DNA of 60,534 bases from a virus: IMG/VR virus record IMGVR_UViG_3300034072_002238, positions 1-60,534 of that record; one strand, 5' to 3'. The notes below the pieces were generated by a model. That model worked only from the letters and a program-made list of their open reading frames with translations, was not told the DNA's origin and made no database searches. Shown piece after piece: positions 34,325-43,112 of this stretch. Position 1 is the stretch's first letter; each line of letters opens with the position of its first letter. Both the position numbers and the translations under genes were made by a program.

Positions 34325-36550
34325 CTATCCTAGTCCGATGTTCTGTTGGGGTTGGGGTGCCTGCTGCGCCTGTGCCTGGGCAGCGGCGGCCTGCTGCTCT
34401 GCCGCAGCTTTGGCCTGCTCTTCGCCTTCCGTGCGCGAGACAAAGCCTGCCTCGTGCAGGAGATGGTCAGCTACGTCGGATACAACGGGCACCGCGGACA
34501 CGGTGCCGGCCGTCTCGACGGCGGTCTTCTGAGTTTCGACGCGGGTCTTGGCGGCCCTTGCTTGCGCTTCCTGCGCCTGGGCGTCCGACTTGCGGGCGTC
34601 GGCCATCAACTTCGCCAAGGCTGCCATGATCTGCTGCTGGTTCAGCGCGCTCATCTGATCAGCCTGAGCCTTGCGCGCCTGCTGATCGGGATCATCCTGC
34701 TCCGCATCGGGGTCAACCATGCCTGTGACCTGACGGATGCGCTTCACGAGCTCGTCGCGTTGCGGGATGTCCATCGATTCCACGATGAGATCGAGCGAGA
34801 TCATGACGAGCTGCGGCGCGACCGGCGCCAGCTTGCCGAGGAGGTCGAGCAGCTCGGCCACCTGCGCCTGACGGACGGACGCGCGCCAATCGTCTTCATC
34901 GATGATGAAATCAGCCTTGCTGCGGATGATATCGTTCTCCGGCAGACCGTCGTTGACCGTGACATACTCCGGAGAGCCCCGGCTGTTCGTGATCCGGAAT
35001 TGCTTCTCTTCGGTCATGAACTGCTCGACGAGCGACAGTGTCTTCTCGCCTCGCACCTGGTTCGCGAAGCGGAGATTGTCGAACAGCCCGGCTGTGGCGA
35101 GTGCGCCCTGCTCTTGGCGGGCGGAGATAGCAACGCCTGACACGGCGTTCGTTGATCTGCCAAGGTTCTCGTCGGTCACCCCGCCGACCTGTTGCACCAT
35201 CTGGATGTTCCGCGACATCATCTCGAGGTGATACTGCGACAGCTCGCGATCGACGTTGAGGGTGAGCGATGTGCCCGCCTTCTTCACAATCACCGCATCT
35301 GGACGCGCGGCTTCCTCGACAAGCTGGTTCACGTCTTCGACGGCGCCTTCATCCATGATGATCTTGTTCGTCGAGATGATGTGCAGCGCCTTGGATGCGC
35401 GCTTGTTGATGTCCGTCTGGATGTCCCGGATGTTGCGTACCAGGCCATACGGCATGTTGTCGCGAGCCCGGCGCTTGTTCCAGATCGGGGTGAACGGGTA
35501 GCGATTGTGCCGGTAAGGCGATTCCGACAGCCAGAGCAGACCGGCTGTGGTGAACAGCGCGACATACATCCGCATGACCGGCTTTTCGATCAGCGTCCCG
35601 TCGCCGCTGTCGATCGCATCGGCATGGCCGGCCGAATATTCGTCGAAGATCTCACCGGCGAACATCCCGCCGGCAATCTTCCTCGTCTTCACCGGGGCAC
35701 GGAACCACATTTCGAAGATGCGCAGGCGATCTCGGCGATACCCCGTGACGTGGTCGCTGCTGGTGCCGCTGTCGCTCCAGCCCTGGTTCTCCATCTCGGC
35801 CTGGTCCATGGCGTGGTCGCCAAAGGAATCGAGGCCCATCCAGTTCAGCTTGTGGTCAACGGAGCGCTCGATCAGGCTGCGGCGCTTGGGGAAGGTGGCG
35901 CAGGCAACGTCCTTGTCGACCCACTTGCTGCGACCGACATACCGCCCGTCCTCGATGTCGAGGCGTGTTGCGGTGCTGTCCCAGATCATGTTCCGCCACG
36001 ATTCGTAGCGGGTGTAGAGCGGCTCGCCCTCGTCGTCGCCTTGCCAGCCATCCTCAATCCAGCCAATACCGGCCTTGGTCGCGTCGGCGAAGCCTCTGGA
36101 AACCTCGAACGGCGTTCGGTTGACGTCGGAATGATACTTGAGAAGCTCCGACTTCCGCCGGGCAGGCTCGCCGTGCTCCTTGCGGCGCGGCAGAACCTTG
36201 AAATCCGTCCGGCTGCGCTTCTCCGATCCCAGCACCCAGTCAATCGTGGTGGCGATGACGTTGAACACCAAAGGCATCTGGCCGCGCGCTTTCAGCGTCT
36301 CGGCGTCTTCGGTGCTCCACTGGATGTTGTCGTAGAAGTCCTCGTCGATCGCCATTTCGATGCGATTGGGTGCCTGGCGGTCAATCTCACGCTGCCAGAG
36401 GTCGAGAAGGCGGAGATGCAGCCGCACGTTCTCGCCACTGTCGAGCGAGTTTCCGCGCTTGGGCCGCATCGGAGGGCTGTCACCGCCGGGTATCGGCGAT
36501 TCGTACTTCTTCTTGCGGACAGAGCCGTCATCTGAGCGGAGGTCAAACAA
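34325..36550 (-). CDS. Portal protein, P22 type
   Basis: 741 residues. It forms the ring through which DNA enters and leaves. Recognisable blocks: FYDNIQWSTEDAETLKARGQMPLVFNVI, VLGSEKRSRTDFKVLPR, PFTPIWNKRRARDNMPYGLVRNIRDIQTDINKRASKAL, and a C-terminal Gln/Ala-rich coiled part (about 640-735), like the barrel helix of P22 gp1. Length agrees with that family. Lies between the 142-residue gene and the scaffold. Confidence 0.9.
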   Translation of the reverse strand: MFDLRSDDGSVRKKKYESPIPGGDSPPMRPKRGNSLDSGENVRLHLRLLDLWQREIDRQAPNRIEMAIDEDFYDNIQWSTEDAETLKARGQMPLVFNVIATTIDWVLGSEKRSRTDFKVLPRRKEHGEPARRKSELLKYHSDVNRTPFEVSRGFADATKAGIGWIEDGWQGDDEGEPLYTRYESWRNMIWDSTATRLDIEDGRYVGRSKWVDKDVACATFPKRRSLIERSVDHKLNWMGLDSFGDHAMDQAEMENQGWSDSGTSSDHVTGYRRDRLRIFEMWFRAPVKTRKIAGGMFAGEIFDEYSAGHADAIDSGDGTLIEKPVMRMYVALFTTAGLLWLSESPYRHNRYPFTPIWNKRRARDNMPYGLVRNIRDIQTDINKRASKALHIISTNKIIMDEGAVEDVNQLVEEAARPDAVIVKKAGTSLTLNVDRELSQYHLEMMSRNIQMVQQVGGVTDENLGRSTNAVSGVAISARQEQGALATAGLFDNLRFANQVRGEKTLSLVEQFMTEEKQFRITNSRGSPEYVTVNDGLPENDIIRSKADFIIDEDDWRASVRQAQVAELLDLLGKLAPVAPQLVMISLDLIVESMDIPQRDELVKRIRQVTGMVDPDAEQDDPDQQARKAQADQMSALNQQQIMAALAKLMADARKSDAQAQEAQARAAKTRVETQKTAVETAGTVSAVPVVSDVADHLLHEAGFVSRTEGEEQAKAAAEQQAAAAQAQAQQAPQPQQNIGLG

Positions 36551-36576
36551 AGCTGACCTCCTGCGGAGTTGGCGCG

Positions 36577-37005
36577 CTAGTGCTCCGTGATTTCTGTCTC
36601 ACCAACGATCTTCCCCGTCTGATTGTCGATCAGCACTGCCTCGGCAATGCTGATCCGGTCCTGCGGCTGGTACGGGGGGATGTGCAGAAGGTCGCCGAGC
36701 ATGTCGTGAATGAACGACGCAAGCCAAATTATGGTGCGGGGTTCCATCGATAGGCCGAGGACTTCTGCATATTTGAAAACAATGCGGGCGGTCTGCTCGG
36801 GGTCACCGACGTCTTCAGACCAGATCCAAGCCCGGTCCTGCGTAATGACGCAAGGACGCAGCCTATCGCTCTTTTCCCTGCCCGCGGGGATGAGCGCCAT
36901 GCACGGTTTGAACTGTCCATCCAACCGTACCCAAGTGCCAATAGCGGTAACGTCTCCGCGTGTTTTTGTCCATGCTCGAATTTCAAGGTCGAGATCTGGT
37001 GTCAT
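36577..37005 (-). CDS. Hypothetical protein between terminase and portal
   Basis: 142 residues from ATG 37005, 14 bp after the terminase stop. Mixed alpha/beta: TRGDVTAIGTWVRLDGQFKPCMALIPAG, then VFKYAEVLGL and a helical end. Conserved-looking but not a named family. The location suggests a packaging or head accessory protein. Confidence 0.6.
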   Translation of the reverse strand: MTPDLDLEIRAWTKTRGDVTAIGTWVRLDGQFKPCMALIPAGREKSDRLRPCVITQDRAWIWSEDVGDPEQTARIVFKYAEVLGLSMEPRTIIWLASFIHDMLGDLLHIPPYQPQDRISIAEAVLIDNQTGKIVGETEITEH

Positions 37006-37019
37006 CGGTGCTCTCCGGT

Positions 37020-38564
37020 TTAGACGGCCATGCCGCTCGTGTTGCGTCTTCGGGGGATGGTCACGCGCCCGGCATGGGCCGTGAGCTGCGTGACAAGGTG
37101 GCGGCCCTGGGCCTTCTGCCGGAGCGCGTCGGCCGCGTGCTGGTGGCCGTTGTTGGCCGGCGCGTCCGACCAGACACCCATGTTGGTGTTCCACTTCTTC
37201 CGGTAATTATCGATGTGCAGCAGACCCTGGGCGCACTCCTGCTCGTCGAAGACATAGTTGACGAAGTCCTCGCGCAGCGCAGGAATGCCCACATTCCAGA
37301 GATCAAGCGTGCGATCGATGATGTGAATGTTGCCGAGGCCCAGACCTTCCAGCATTTCCTTGGGCGTCTCGATAATGAGCGCGCCCGGCCGGCGCTGGTC
37401 GCCGTCGTGCGGCAGGAAGTGGTGGCCGAAGATATACCCACGGCGCTGGAACTCGGCCATGATGAACGAGTATGGCTCGCAGCTGCATTCGAAGTAGCCG
37501 ATGAAGTGGTCCATCAGCCCGACGCGTTGGTGAAACCAGATCGCGATGTCGTCGTTGACGCCCAGATCCCAGAACGTGTTGACCGGTATCTCGGGCTTGT
37601 ACGGGACGCGCGTGATGCGCCCTTGCGATCGGGCCGCCGTCATCTGTTTGGCGAAGATCACGCCCTCGGTCGAGACCTTGAACGCCTCTTCGACTTCCGA
37701 CGGGTATTCCTGCCACATCTTTTCGTCTTCATCACCAAAGTCGGTGCGGCGCGTCTCGACATACCAGGCGCGCTTGCGCAGCGGAATCGGACGGCCGATC
37801 TTTCGCTCAAGCTCGTCGAAGTATTTGGTGTCCTTGGCGGAGATGGTCACGCCTTCCGGGTCGAGCTCATACTCGTCTGCATCCCACCAGGACGCGAAAT
37901 GGAGCCGGTACTGCAGGCGGTTGAGCTTCTTGCCTTGCTGGGCGTTGGCAAGCGCCTCCATCACCATCTTGAAGTAGGAGCCATCGCGCCCCTTGGCCGT
38001 GCTCTCGATGAAGATGACGCCCTGCGCTGCGGCGGCGAAGGCACCGGTGACGATCTTTTCTGCCTGCAGCGGGCGCTCAAAGCAGATGATGCCGAACTCC
38101 GACACGTGCAGCCAGTTCAGCGTGTCACCACGCGCGCTGATCGCGACCTGTATCGCCGAGCCGTTTGAAAAGCTCTTCTCGGTCACATTGTCGGTGATGA
38201 TCTTGCGCGCTTCCCTGATCCACGGCGGCAGCCGGTTATAGGCAAACTCGATCTTGTTGCGCATGATCTTGCTGGCCGTGTCTTCGTCCTGGGCAATGAT
38301 CGCGGCGCGCTGGTTCTCGTTGAAGAGGCAGGCGTCAAGGATCAGCAGCTGGATCAGCGTCGAGAACCCGCGCTGGCGAGCCTTTGGCACGATATTCCGG
38401 TGCCAGATACGGCTGAGCAGCTTCTCTTGCGCCTCGTTCGGCACGAACAGGACCGTTTTCCCGTTCTTGTCGAGGATGTAGTAGAGGTTCCGAATCCGCC
38501 ACTGGACGGACTTCATGTTCTCCTTGAGCTGTTCGACGGTCAGGCCCTGCAGATGCTCGTACAT
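37020..38564 (-). CDS. terL: Terminase large subunit
   Basis: 514 residues: ATPase plus nuclease that drives DNA packaging. Walker A variant KARQRGFS (61-68), Walker B with catalytic Glu in LHVSEFG (E155), coupling motif FIESTAKG, and a nuclease domain with VNTFWDLGVNDD (first Asp) and HQHAADALR near the C-terminus. Complete. Preceded by the small subunit with a 4-bp gap. Confidence 0.93.
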   Translation of the reverse strand: MYEHLQGLTVEQLKENMKSVQWRIRNLYYILDKNGKTVLFVPNEAQEKLLSRIWHRNIVPKARQRGFSTLIQLLILDACLFNENQRAAIIAQDEDTASKIMRNKIEFAYNRLPPWIREARKIITDNVTEKSFSNGSAIQVAISARGDTLNWLHVSEFGIICFERPLQAEKIVTGAFAAAAQGVIFIESTAKGRDGSYFKMVMEALANAQQGKKLNRLQYRLHFASWWDADEYELDPEGVTISAKDTKYFDELERKIGRPIPLRKRAWYVETRRTDFGDEDEKMWQEYPSEVEEAFKVSTEGVIFAKQMTAARSQGRITRVPYKPEIPVNTFWDLGVNDDIAIWFHQRVGLMDHFIGYFECSCEPYSFIMAEFQRRGYIFGHHFLPHDGDQRRPGALIIETPKEMLEGLGLGNIHIIDRTLDLWNVGIPALREDFVNYVFDEQECAQGLLHIDNYRKKWNTNMGVWSDAPANNGHQHAADALRQKAQGRHLVTQLTAHAGRVTIPRRRNTSGMAV

Positions 38565-38568
38565 CAGG

Positions 38569-39681
38569 TCAGCCTTCGTCGACGATCAGGCCGCCGGCTT
38601 CTGGCGCGTCATCGGATGCGCCCTCGTCGTCTGCCACAGGCAACACGACCGAGCCGTTCAGCTTGTTCAGCCACTGGTCGAGATTGCTGCCCTCTTCGAC
38701 GTCGTGCTTGATATGCCGCACGTCTCGCCATTCCTTCGGGTTGCGGTTCTGCAGCCACCACATCGCGGCCTTGGTGTCCGGCGGCACGTGTTCGATAATC
38801 TCGACGCGATGCGCCTCGCCATCGACGAAGAACACCTTTTCGCTGTCGAACGAATAACCCGTGGCGCGCTTGAACAGGCTTTCGGCCACCTTTGCATCGG
38901 CCGCTTCCTTTCCGACCATCAGAGCCTCCCGGAACGCGGGATATTCCAGTTTCCACCGGTGGATGGTGCGAATGGAAACCTCAAACGCCTGAGCTATCTC
39001 CAGATCGGTTGCGCCAAGAGCGGCCAACTGTTCGGCGATCGTGACATTGCGATCGTCCCATGTCGTCGGCCGCCCACCGTAGTTCCGCAAATCGGGCCTG
39101 AATGCGTCGTGAAACTCGTGGTGTTCTTCCTTCCACCATTCGAGCTGCTCAGTGTCGACATGAAAGAAATCCGCGATCTCGTCTTCCGGCACCTTTGCCA
39201 GCACCATGCGCCTGGCCAGCCCGGCAAAGCTCTTCTCGTACTTCACCGGCTTCGGCTCGGTCTCCGCCACCACGCCACCCTTGGCAGCGGCCCGCGTCTT
39301 CCTCGGCGCCGCCTTGGCCTTGGTCTTGCCTGCCTTCCCACCACCAGCAGGTTTCGTCGATCGAGCACCAGGCTTGGCGTCCGCTGCTGCCGTGGAATTC
39401 GGCTTTAGGGGTGACAAAATCCCGGCGGCCTTGGCCTTCGCCGGGGCCGTTCCTTTCGGCTTTGCGGCCGTCGCCAGCGCAGCCCGGCCCTTGGCCGTGA
39501 TGACGACGCCGGGATAGCCACTAAGCCGCTTGTCCTTGAGCAGACCAGCCGCGATCAGCGGCGCGCATGCAGCTTTGGCTTGGGCTTCCCAGACGTCCTG
39601 CGGCCAGCCAAGGCGGCCGGTCTCGCCCTTGGCGCAGAGACGCAGGATTTCGCGCTGGGTCGCGGTCAGTGTGGCCGCCAT
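38569..39681 (-). CDS. terS: Terminase small subunit with extra N-terminal domain
   Basis: 370 residues. The C-terminal part carries the small-subunit pattern: DDRNVTIAEQLAALGATDLEIAQAFEVSIRTIHRWKLEYPAF (helix-turn-helix) and LFKRATGYSFDSEKVFF, MWWLQNRNPKEWRD. In front lie a winged-helix-like domain (1-70) and a Lys/Ala/Pro-rich linker (about 75-140) like histone tails, which make it roughly twice the usual size. The extension may add DNA contact or localisation. It shares one base with the DUF1376 gene. Confidence 0.85.
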   Translation of the reverse strand: MAATLTATQREILRLCAKGETGRLGWPQDVWEAQAKAACAPLIAAGLLKDKRLSGYPGVVITAKGRAALATAAKPKGTAPAKAKAAGILSPLKPNSTAAADAKPGARSTKPAGGGKAGKTKAKAAPRKTRAAAKGGVVAETEPKPVKYEKSFAGLARRMVLAKVPEDEIADFFHVDTEQLEWWKEEHHEFHDAFRPDLRNYGGRPTTWDDRNVTIAEQLAALGATDLEIAQAFEVSIRTIHRWKLEYPAFREALMVGKEAADAKVAESLFKRATGYSFDSEKVFFVDGEAHRVEIIEHVPPDTKAAMWWLQNRNPKEWRDVRHIKHDVEEGSNLDQWLNKLNGSVVLPVADDEGASDDAPEAGGLIVDEG

Positions 39682-40349
39682 CAGTGCCTCCTTGTCCGCT
39701 GGCTGTTCAGCAGATCATGCAGTTCGGCACGTCCTCGGCCCCGCCCTTCCAGGGCCTGCAGCAGGTGACCACCAGAGGCATACGGCGCTGCGTCTAGCGC
39801 ATGCTCGCTCACTCGCTGCCCAGCGTCGGGTTGCAGGATCTCGGCGACCATGTCTGGCGGCCCGGTTTCCGGGTCGCGCGCAACGTCATACTCAAGGGAA
39901 GAGTTATTATATTCTGGTACTGGTACTGGTACTGGTATTGATGATCGTTCGGTGATCGGGCGATAGCTGGCGCCATTGATTGCGTTGGTCTTTTCCGGTT
40001 TTTTACGCTTCTTTTCCTCGCGAATTTTCACGGAATTTGCGCATTTTTTGGAGATTTTTATCGAATTTTCGATTTCTGTCTCGCAGCGGTGATTGCTGAT
40101 TTTACCGGCTGGGGTGATGTAGATCTTGCGCAGTTCGATAAGTTGCGAGATCAACTTGCGGGCCTTCCCGACCGTGCTATTCAACTCGCCGGCTAGCCAC
40201 CTTTCGTTGAATTCTATCGGGCCACCCTCGTCGTAGATCAGGTCGAGGATGGTCGAATAGGCGCCGCGCTGCTCCAGATCGAGTCGCCGGTAGCCCTGCA
40301 GCGCGTCCTGATGATAGCGGCGGTGATATGGCATGGTGCGACGGCTCAT
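39681..40349 (-). CDS. DUF1376 replication-initiation-like protein
   Basis: 222 residues from ATG 40349 (ATGA overlap with gcrA). MPYHRRYHQDALQGYRRLDLEQRGAYSTILDLIYDEGG is the DUF1376 winged-helix signature, found in phage replication-initiation proteins; a Lys-rich helix and a PVPVPVPE stretch follow, the latter encoded by a TGGTAC tandem repeat. Role in origin binding is inferred. No helicase loader is recognised nearby. Confidence 0.8.
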   Translation of the reverse strand: MSRRTMPYHRRYHQDALQGYRRLDLEQRGAYSTILDLIYDEGGPIEFNERWLAGELNSTVGKARKLISQLIELRKIYITPAGKISNHRCETEIENSIKISKKCANSVKIREEKKRKKPEKTNAINGASYRPITERSSIPVPVPVPEYNNSSLEYDVARDPETGPPDMVAEILQPDAGQRVSEHALDAAPYASGGHLLQALEGRGRGRAELHDLLNSQRTRRH

Positions 40350-40855
40350 CGTCCCCCCCGCGTTGCTTGTCGAGGCTGGTAGGCCAGCCTGGCGTGATAC
40401 GGGCAGAAGCTCTCTAACCGTGCGGTTCCGTTGCCACAGAACAGCGCCGAGCCATGTCCGTTTGTCACCGGCCAATGGCACTCATTGGCCTCCAGTTCGT
40501 GCAGCTTGATTGACCGGAAGGACGGCGAACCGCTCTCGGCTGGAATGTCGGGCGGAACCGTGTTCGCTCCGTGCTGAGCCGATGAAGTATCAACGGGCGA
40601 AAGGACGGCAGTCTGGTGGCGGAACCTGCTTGGCGCTGGCACCTGTGCAGGCGGTGCTGGTTCCGCCCGTGTCGGGCGCAGGGATTGTTCCTTGCGCCGT
40701 GGAACTTTCCCGGCGGCCTGTAGCCGATTTATTTTTCCTGTGACGGCATTGCGAGACACGCCGCCCAAAGCCGTGGCGATCTCGCTGGCGCTGCGACCTT
40801 CGCCCCACAACGCAATGGCCTGGTTGAGCCGCTCTTCGGACCAGTAATTATCCAT
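40346..40855 (-). CDS. gcrA: GcrA-family cell-cycle regulator
   Basis: 169 residues from ATG 40855. N-terminus YWSEERLNQAIALWGEGRSASEIATALGGVSRNAVTGKINRL is the GcrA DNA-binding helix-turn-helix; a Pro/Ala linker follows; the C-terminus has CHWPVTNGHG, LFCG and FCPYHARLAYQP, the sigma70-contact end. In Caulobacter GcrA activates promoters methylated at GANTC. A phage copy could redirect host cell-cycle genes or serve phage promoters. Intact, normal length. Confidence 0.9.
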   Translation of the reverse strand: MDNYWSEERLNQAIALWGEGRSASEIATALGGVSRNAVTGKINRLQAAGKVPRRKEQSLRPTRAEPAPPAQVPAPSRFRHQTAVLSPVDTSSAQHGANTVPPDIPAESGSPSFRSIKLHELEANECHWPVTNGHGSALFCGNGTARLESFCPYHARLAYQPRQATRGGR

Positions 40856-41120
40856 CGACGTCACTCCGTCTGGCCCCGCGACGAGACGGCGCCGAAACGT
40901 CTCGCCAATCGATCCCGCTTTCCTCGATCGACATGCAGTGCGCATCGGGACCATCCAGTGAACGGGGGACATGGACCGGGACGTCAACCAGCGAAGCCGC
41001 GTTGATGTGCATGATGGCGGCGCGGCCGTTCCGGGTGACGGAGTTCAGCAGCAGCGCGTCAAGACGCGTCAGCACCGCCGCTCCCGCTAGGACGGCAACC
41101 GTTGGTGAAACAACACTCAT
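40848..41120 (-). CDS. Hypothetical small protein
   Basis: 90 residues. The first 15 are hydrophobic (VVSPTVAVLAGAAVL), the rest mixed, with an Arg-rich end. It overlaps the GcrA gene by 8 bp and starts 14 bp after the GapR gene. No family recognised. Confidence 0.55.
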   Translation of the reverse strand: MSVVSPTVAVLAGAAVLTRLDALLLNSVTRNGRAAIMHINAASLVDVPVHVPRSLDGPDAHCMSIEESGIDWRDVSAPSRRGARRSDVDG

Positions 41121-41134
41121 GACTGGGCCTCCCG

Positions 41135-41404
41135 TCAGTTGGCGTCGGGAGGGCTCTCGATCATGCCCAGCGCGTGGAGATAGGTGTCGAGTACAAGATC
41201 CTCTTCCATGCGCTCCTGATCATCCTTCTTGCGCAGCGCAATGACCCGCTTGAGGATGACAGTGTCGAAGCCCATGGATTTAGCCTCGCCATAGACGTCC
41301 TTGATATCGTCGGCGATGGTCTTCTTTTCCTCTTCGAGGCGCTCGATGCGCTCGACGAAGGCGCGAAGCTGGTCGCGCGCCACGCCATGTGCAGCGTCAG
41401 TCAT
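41135..41404 (-). CDS. gapR: GapR-family (DUF2312) nucleoid-associated protein
   Basis: 89 residues from ATG 41404. [51 protein letters not shown] covers nearly the whole GapR fold: a coiled helix then a basic DNA-binding helix. In Caulobacter GapR clamps overtwisted DNA ahead of replication and transcription and is needed for the cell cycle. The phage copy may help replication of its own DNA. Overlaps the upstream gene by 8 bp. Confidence 0.92.
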   Translation of the reverse strand: MTDAAHGVARDQLRAFVERIERLEEEKKTIADDIKDVYGEAKSMGFDTVILKRVIALRKKDDQERMEEDLVLDTYLHALGMIESPPDAN

Positions 41405-41828
41405 ATTCGTATTCCTTCTGTTGCTTGATTGGCCGGCTCGGCTTCTTCCGCGCCCGGCGTCGATGTCGAGCCAAGGCTGACGAAGCCTCACGCTCGGAGA
41501 GAATTTTTAGCTTTCCGCCCATGCGGACCATCGGTGGCCTGATGGTTATGACGGTTCCATCGCGATCGAGAACGGCCCAGAACTGGCGCGTGCCGACGTT
41601 GGGAAGAGCGAGCGATGCTGCGGTACTGACCGCTCCGCACCAGATCAAATGCCGGACCTGCAGCAGGGTGAGACCCGAGGCGAGGCAATGCGCGTGGGCG
41701 CTTTCGCGTTCATCGTCATAGACCTGGTCGATTTTCACCCTCAGGACATGTTGGCAGTACCTGACAACAGCGTGGTAGGTGACGCAGCGGTGTGAGAGCT
41801 TGCGGCGACTAACTGGGGCCGGGCTCAT
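41397..41828 (-). CDS. Hypothetical basic protein
   Basis: 143 residues. ATG 41828 is chosen because GGAGGGG lies just upstream; a TTG four codons earlier also exists. The centre ([26 protein letters not shown], then [18 protein letters not shown]) is a small alpha/beta unit; the C-terminus is strongly basic ([13 protein letters not shown]). It may bind nucleic acid. No family recognised. Confidence 0.6.
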   Translation of the reverse strand: MSPAPVSRRKLSHRCVTYHAVVRYCQHVLRVKIDQVYDDERESAHAHCLASGLTLLQVRHLIWCGAVSTAASLALPNVGTRQFWAVLDRDGTVITIRPPMVRMGGKLKILSEREASSALARHRRRARKKPSRPIKQQKEYEYD

Positions 41829-42087
41829 GCGCCCCTCCAATTATCTTGATCCGATCCGCGGCCTGGACCAGCACGCGCAGTTCGTGGCGCTTGCGGTCAA
41901 CTTCGGCCTGAGGCCACCTGCCCGTTGACCCGTGCGTCTCGATCCACCACGACTTGGCGTCGGACTGCTTGCGCAAGCCTTCGACAATCTCGGCGTCTGT
42001 CAGTGGCTCGGCGCGGGCGCTTTCACGCGCGGCGCGGATCTTCCGCTGTTCCGCCTGATAGGCGATATCGGACACGCTCTGAACCAT
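41809..42087 (-). CDS. Hypothetical small protein
   Basis: 92 residues, charged and helical, with two Trp (KSWWIETHGSTGRWP). The start is ATG 42087 or the GTG one codon earlier; both overlap the upstream stop. No function suggested by the sequence. Confidence 0.6.
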   Translation of the reverse strand: MVQSVSDIAYQAEQRKIRAARESARAEPLTDAEIVEGLRKQSDAKSWWIETHGSTGRWPQAEVDRKRHELRVLVQAADRIKIIGGAHEPGPS

Positions 42088-42785
42088 CACGCGCTCCGGA
42101 TTTCGAGGGCGTCGCGCTCGCGGCGCAGGCGCGCGATTTCCTCATCGAGCAGGCGGGCGCGCTCGCCAGTCGCGGCCCGCGCTACCCAGCCCGGGGGACG
42201 CTCAAGACACGATTCGAGCAGTTCGGGGCCGAACGTCGCAATGAGCGTGGAGAAGTGCTCGACGGATGGCTGTGATCGCCGCAAGAGCCAGTTCTCGACC
42301 GTGGCGGCAGCAATCCCGGTTCTGGCCTCGATATGGTGGCTCGTCGACTGCGGGAAGGTCTTGCGGAGCCAGTCGGCCAAGCCAACTGGGTCAAACTTCG
42401 CGCGACGCTTCCCGCAAGTCTGCGGTGCGGCAGGTGCAGACCCCCGCCAAGCCCCCGTGTTTTGTTGTTCGTACAGGGGCTCTTCCTCGGCGAGACCGTA
42501 GCGGACGGTGCTGATCCCTTGGGACAGGGAACGCGAGGAATGGGTAGGCAAGGCAATCAGGTGCGCGTTGCGGACGGGTCGCACGATCATGGCTTGCCTC
42601 CCGATCCGCAGGAGAGCGGATGTTTTGAGGCGGTCGGAGATGTTGCGGAACAGATCCTTGATCGCCTCAGACGGGGAAGAACTGCAGCCGGCGGCTCGGG
42701 AGGAGCGTGTGGGCGCCGGCTGCTCGGTCAGCGTGGGGGAGGAGCGGCCGCCGACTTTTGGAAAGGAAAGGATTGATGCCGTCAT
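42087..42785 (-). CDS. HTH-domain phage regulator
   Basis: 232 residues. The N-terminal 125 are disordered-looking. Residues about 128-200 form a helical DNA-binding unit: FDPVGLADWLRKTFPQSTSHHIEARTGIAAATVENWLLRRSQPS, an XRE-like helix-turn-helix. A coiled helix ends it (ERARLLDEEIARLRRERD). It is second in the leftward early operon after Cro (ATGA overlap), the place of CII-like or replication regulators. Confidence 0.65.
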   Translation of the reverse strand: MTASILSFPKVGGRSSPTLTEQPAPTRSSRAAGCSSSPSEAIKDLFRNISDRLKTSALLRIGRQAMIVRPVRNAHLIALPTHSSRSLSQGISTVRYGLAEEEPLYEQQNTGAWRGSAPAAPQTCGKRRAKFDPVGLADWLRKTFPQSTSHHIEARTGIAAATVENWLLRRSQPSVEHFSTLIATFGPELLESCLERPPGWVARAATGERARLLDEEIARLRRERDALEIRSA

Positions 42786-43024
42786 TGACCCGCAGCCCTC
42801 TTGAGTTCAGAGACCGCGAAAAACTGCGGAGCGAGTTCGGCACGGGGGATGCCGGTGACCTTCTCGATATCCAACACCCGCTCAAGCGGGACGCCTTCGG
42901 TCTCCCAGCGGTGGATGCTGCTCTTGGCAAAAGGCGGGTTGAACATCGCGCCCAGATCCTCCTGGCGGAGGTTCCTGGCGAGGCGATACGCCTTGATAGG
43001 GCTGATTTTCAAATCGGTGCTCAT
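42782..43024 (-). CDS. Cro-like repressor (YdaS/Cro-type HTH)
   Basis: 80 residues. ATG 43024 is the true start; the frame opens further up but crosses the promoter. DLKISPIKAYRLARNLRQEDLGAMFNPPFAKSSIHRWETEGVPLERVLDIEKVTGIPRAELAPQFF is a compact Cro-type helix-turn-helix. Its promoter contains operator O2 between -35 and -10, with the predicted transcript start one base before the ATG, so the mRNA would be leaderless. Divergent from the CI-like gene at 43121. Confidence 0.85.
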   Translation of the reverse strand: MSTDLKISPIKAYRLARNLRQEDLGAMFNPPFAKSSIHRWETEGVPLERVLDIEKVTGIPRAELAPQFFAVSELKRAAGQ

Positions 43025-43031
43025 GGCGCCA

Positions 43032-43060
43032 ATGGTTGCGTTAAACGAAACCAGTGTCAA
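43032..43060 (-). promoter_or_regulatory. cro promoter with operator O2 in its spacer
   Basis: Minus strand: TTGACA (43060 to 43055), 17-nt spacer, AACCAT (43037 to 43032). The spacer holds GTTTCGTTTAACGCAAC (43051 to 43035), beginning 3 nt after the -35 box. One mismatch to the perfect O1 palindrome. Binding would block RNA polymerase directly. Confidence 0.75.
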
Positions 43061-43112
43061 GGCTCTAGGTTCGTTCTCACGACGGCGCGAAGAATCGGGG
43101 CAACTGGTAAAA

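Noticed and set aside
35192-36535. 447-codon plus-strand open frame opposite the portal gene
   Set aside because: Antisense shadow of a clear portal protein; Arg/Val/Leu-rich composition without motifs. Long antisense frames are expected in GC-rich genes.
36960-38168. 402-codon plus-strand open frame opposite terL
   Set aside because: Shadow of the terminase gene, no domain pattern, no ribosome-binding site in operon context.
40125-40134. CTTGCGCAGT copies in coding sequence (40125-40134 and 25601-25610)
   Set aside because: They match the 10-bp core of the late element but lie inside genes and lack its 6-bp extension; ordinary codon combinations can produce them.
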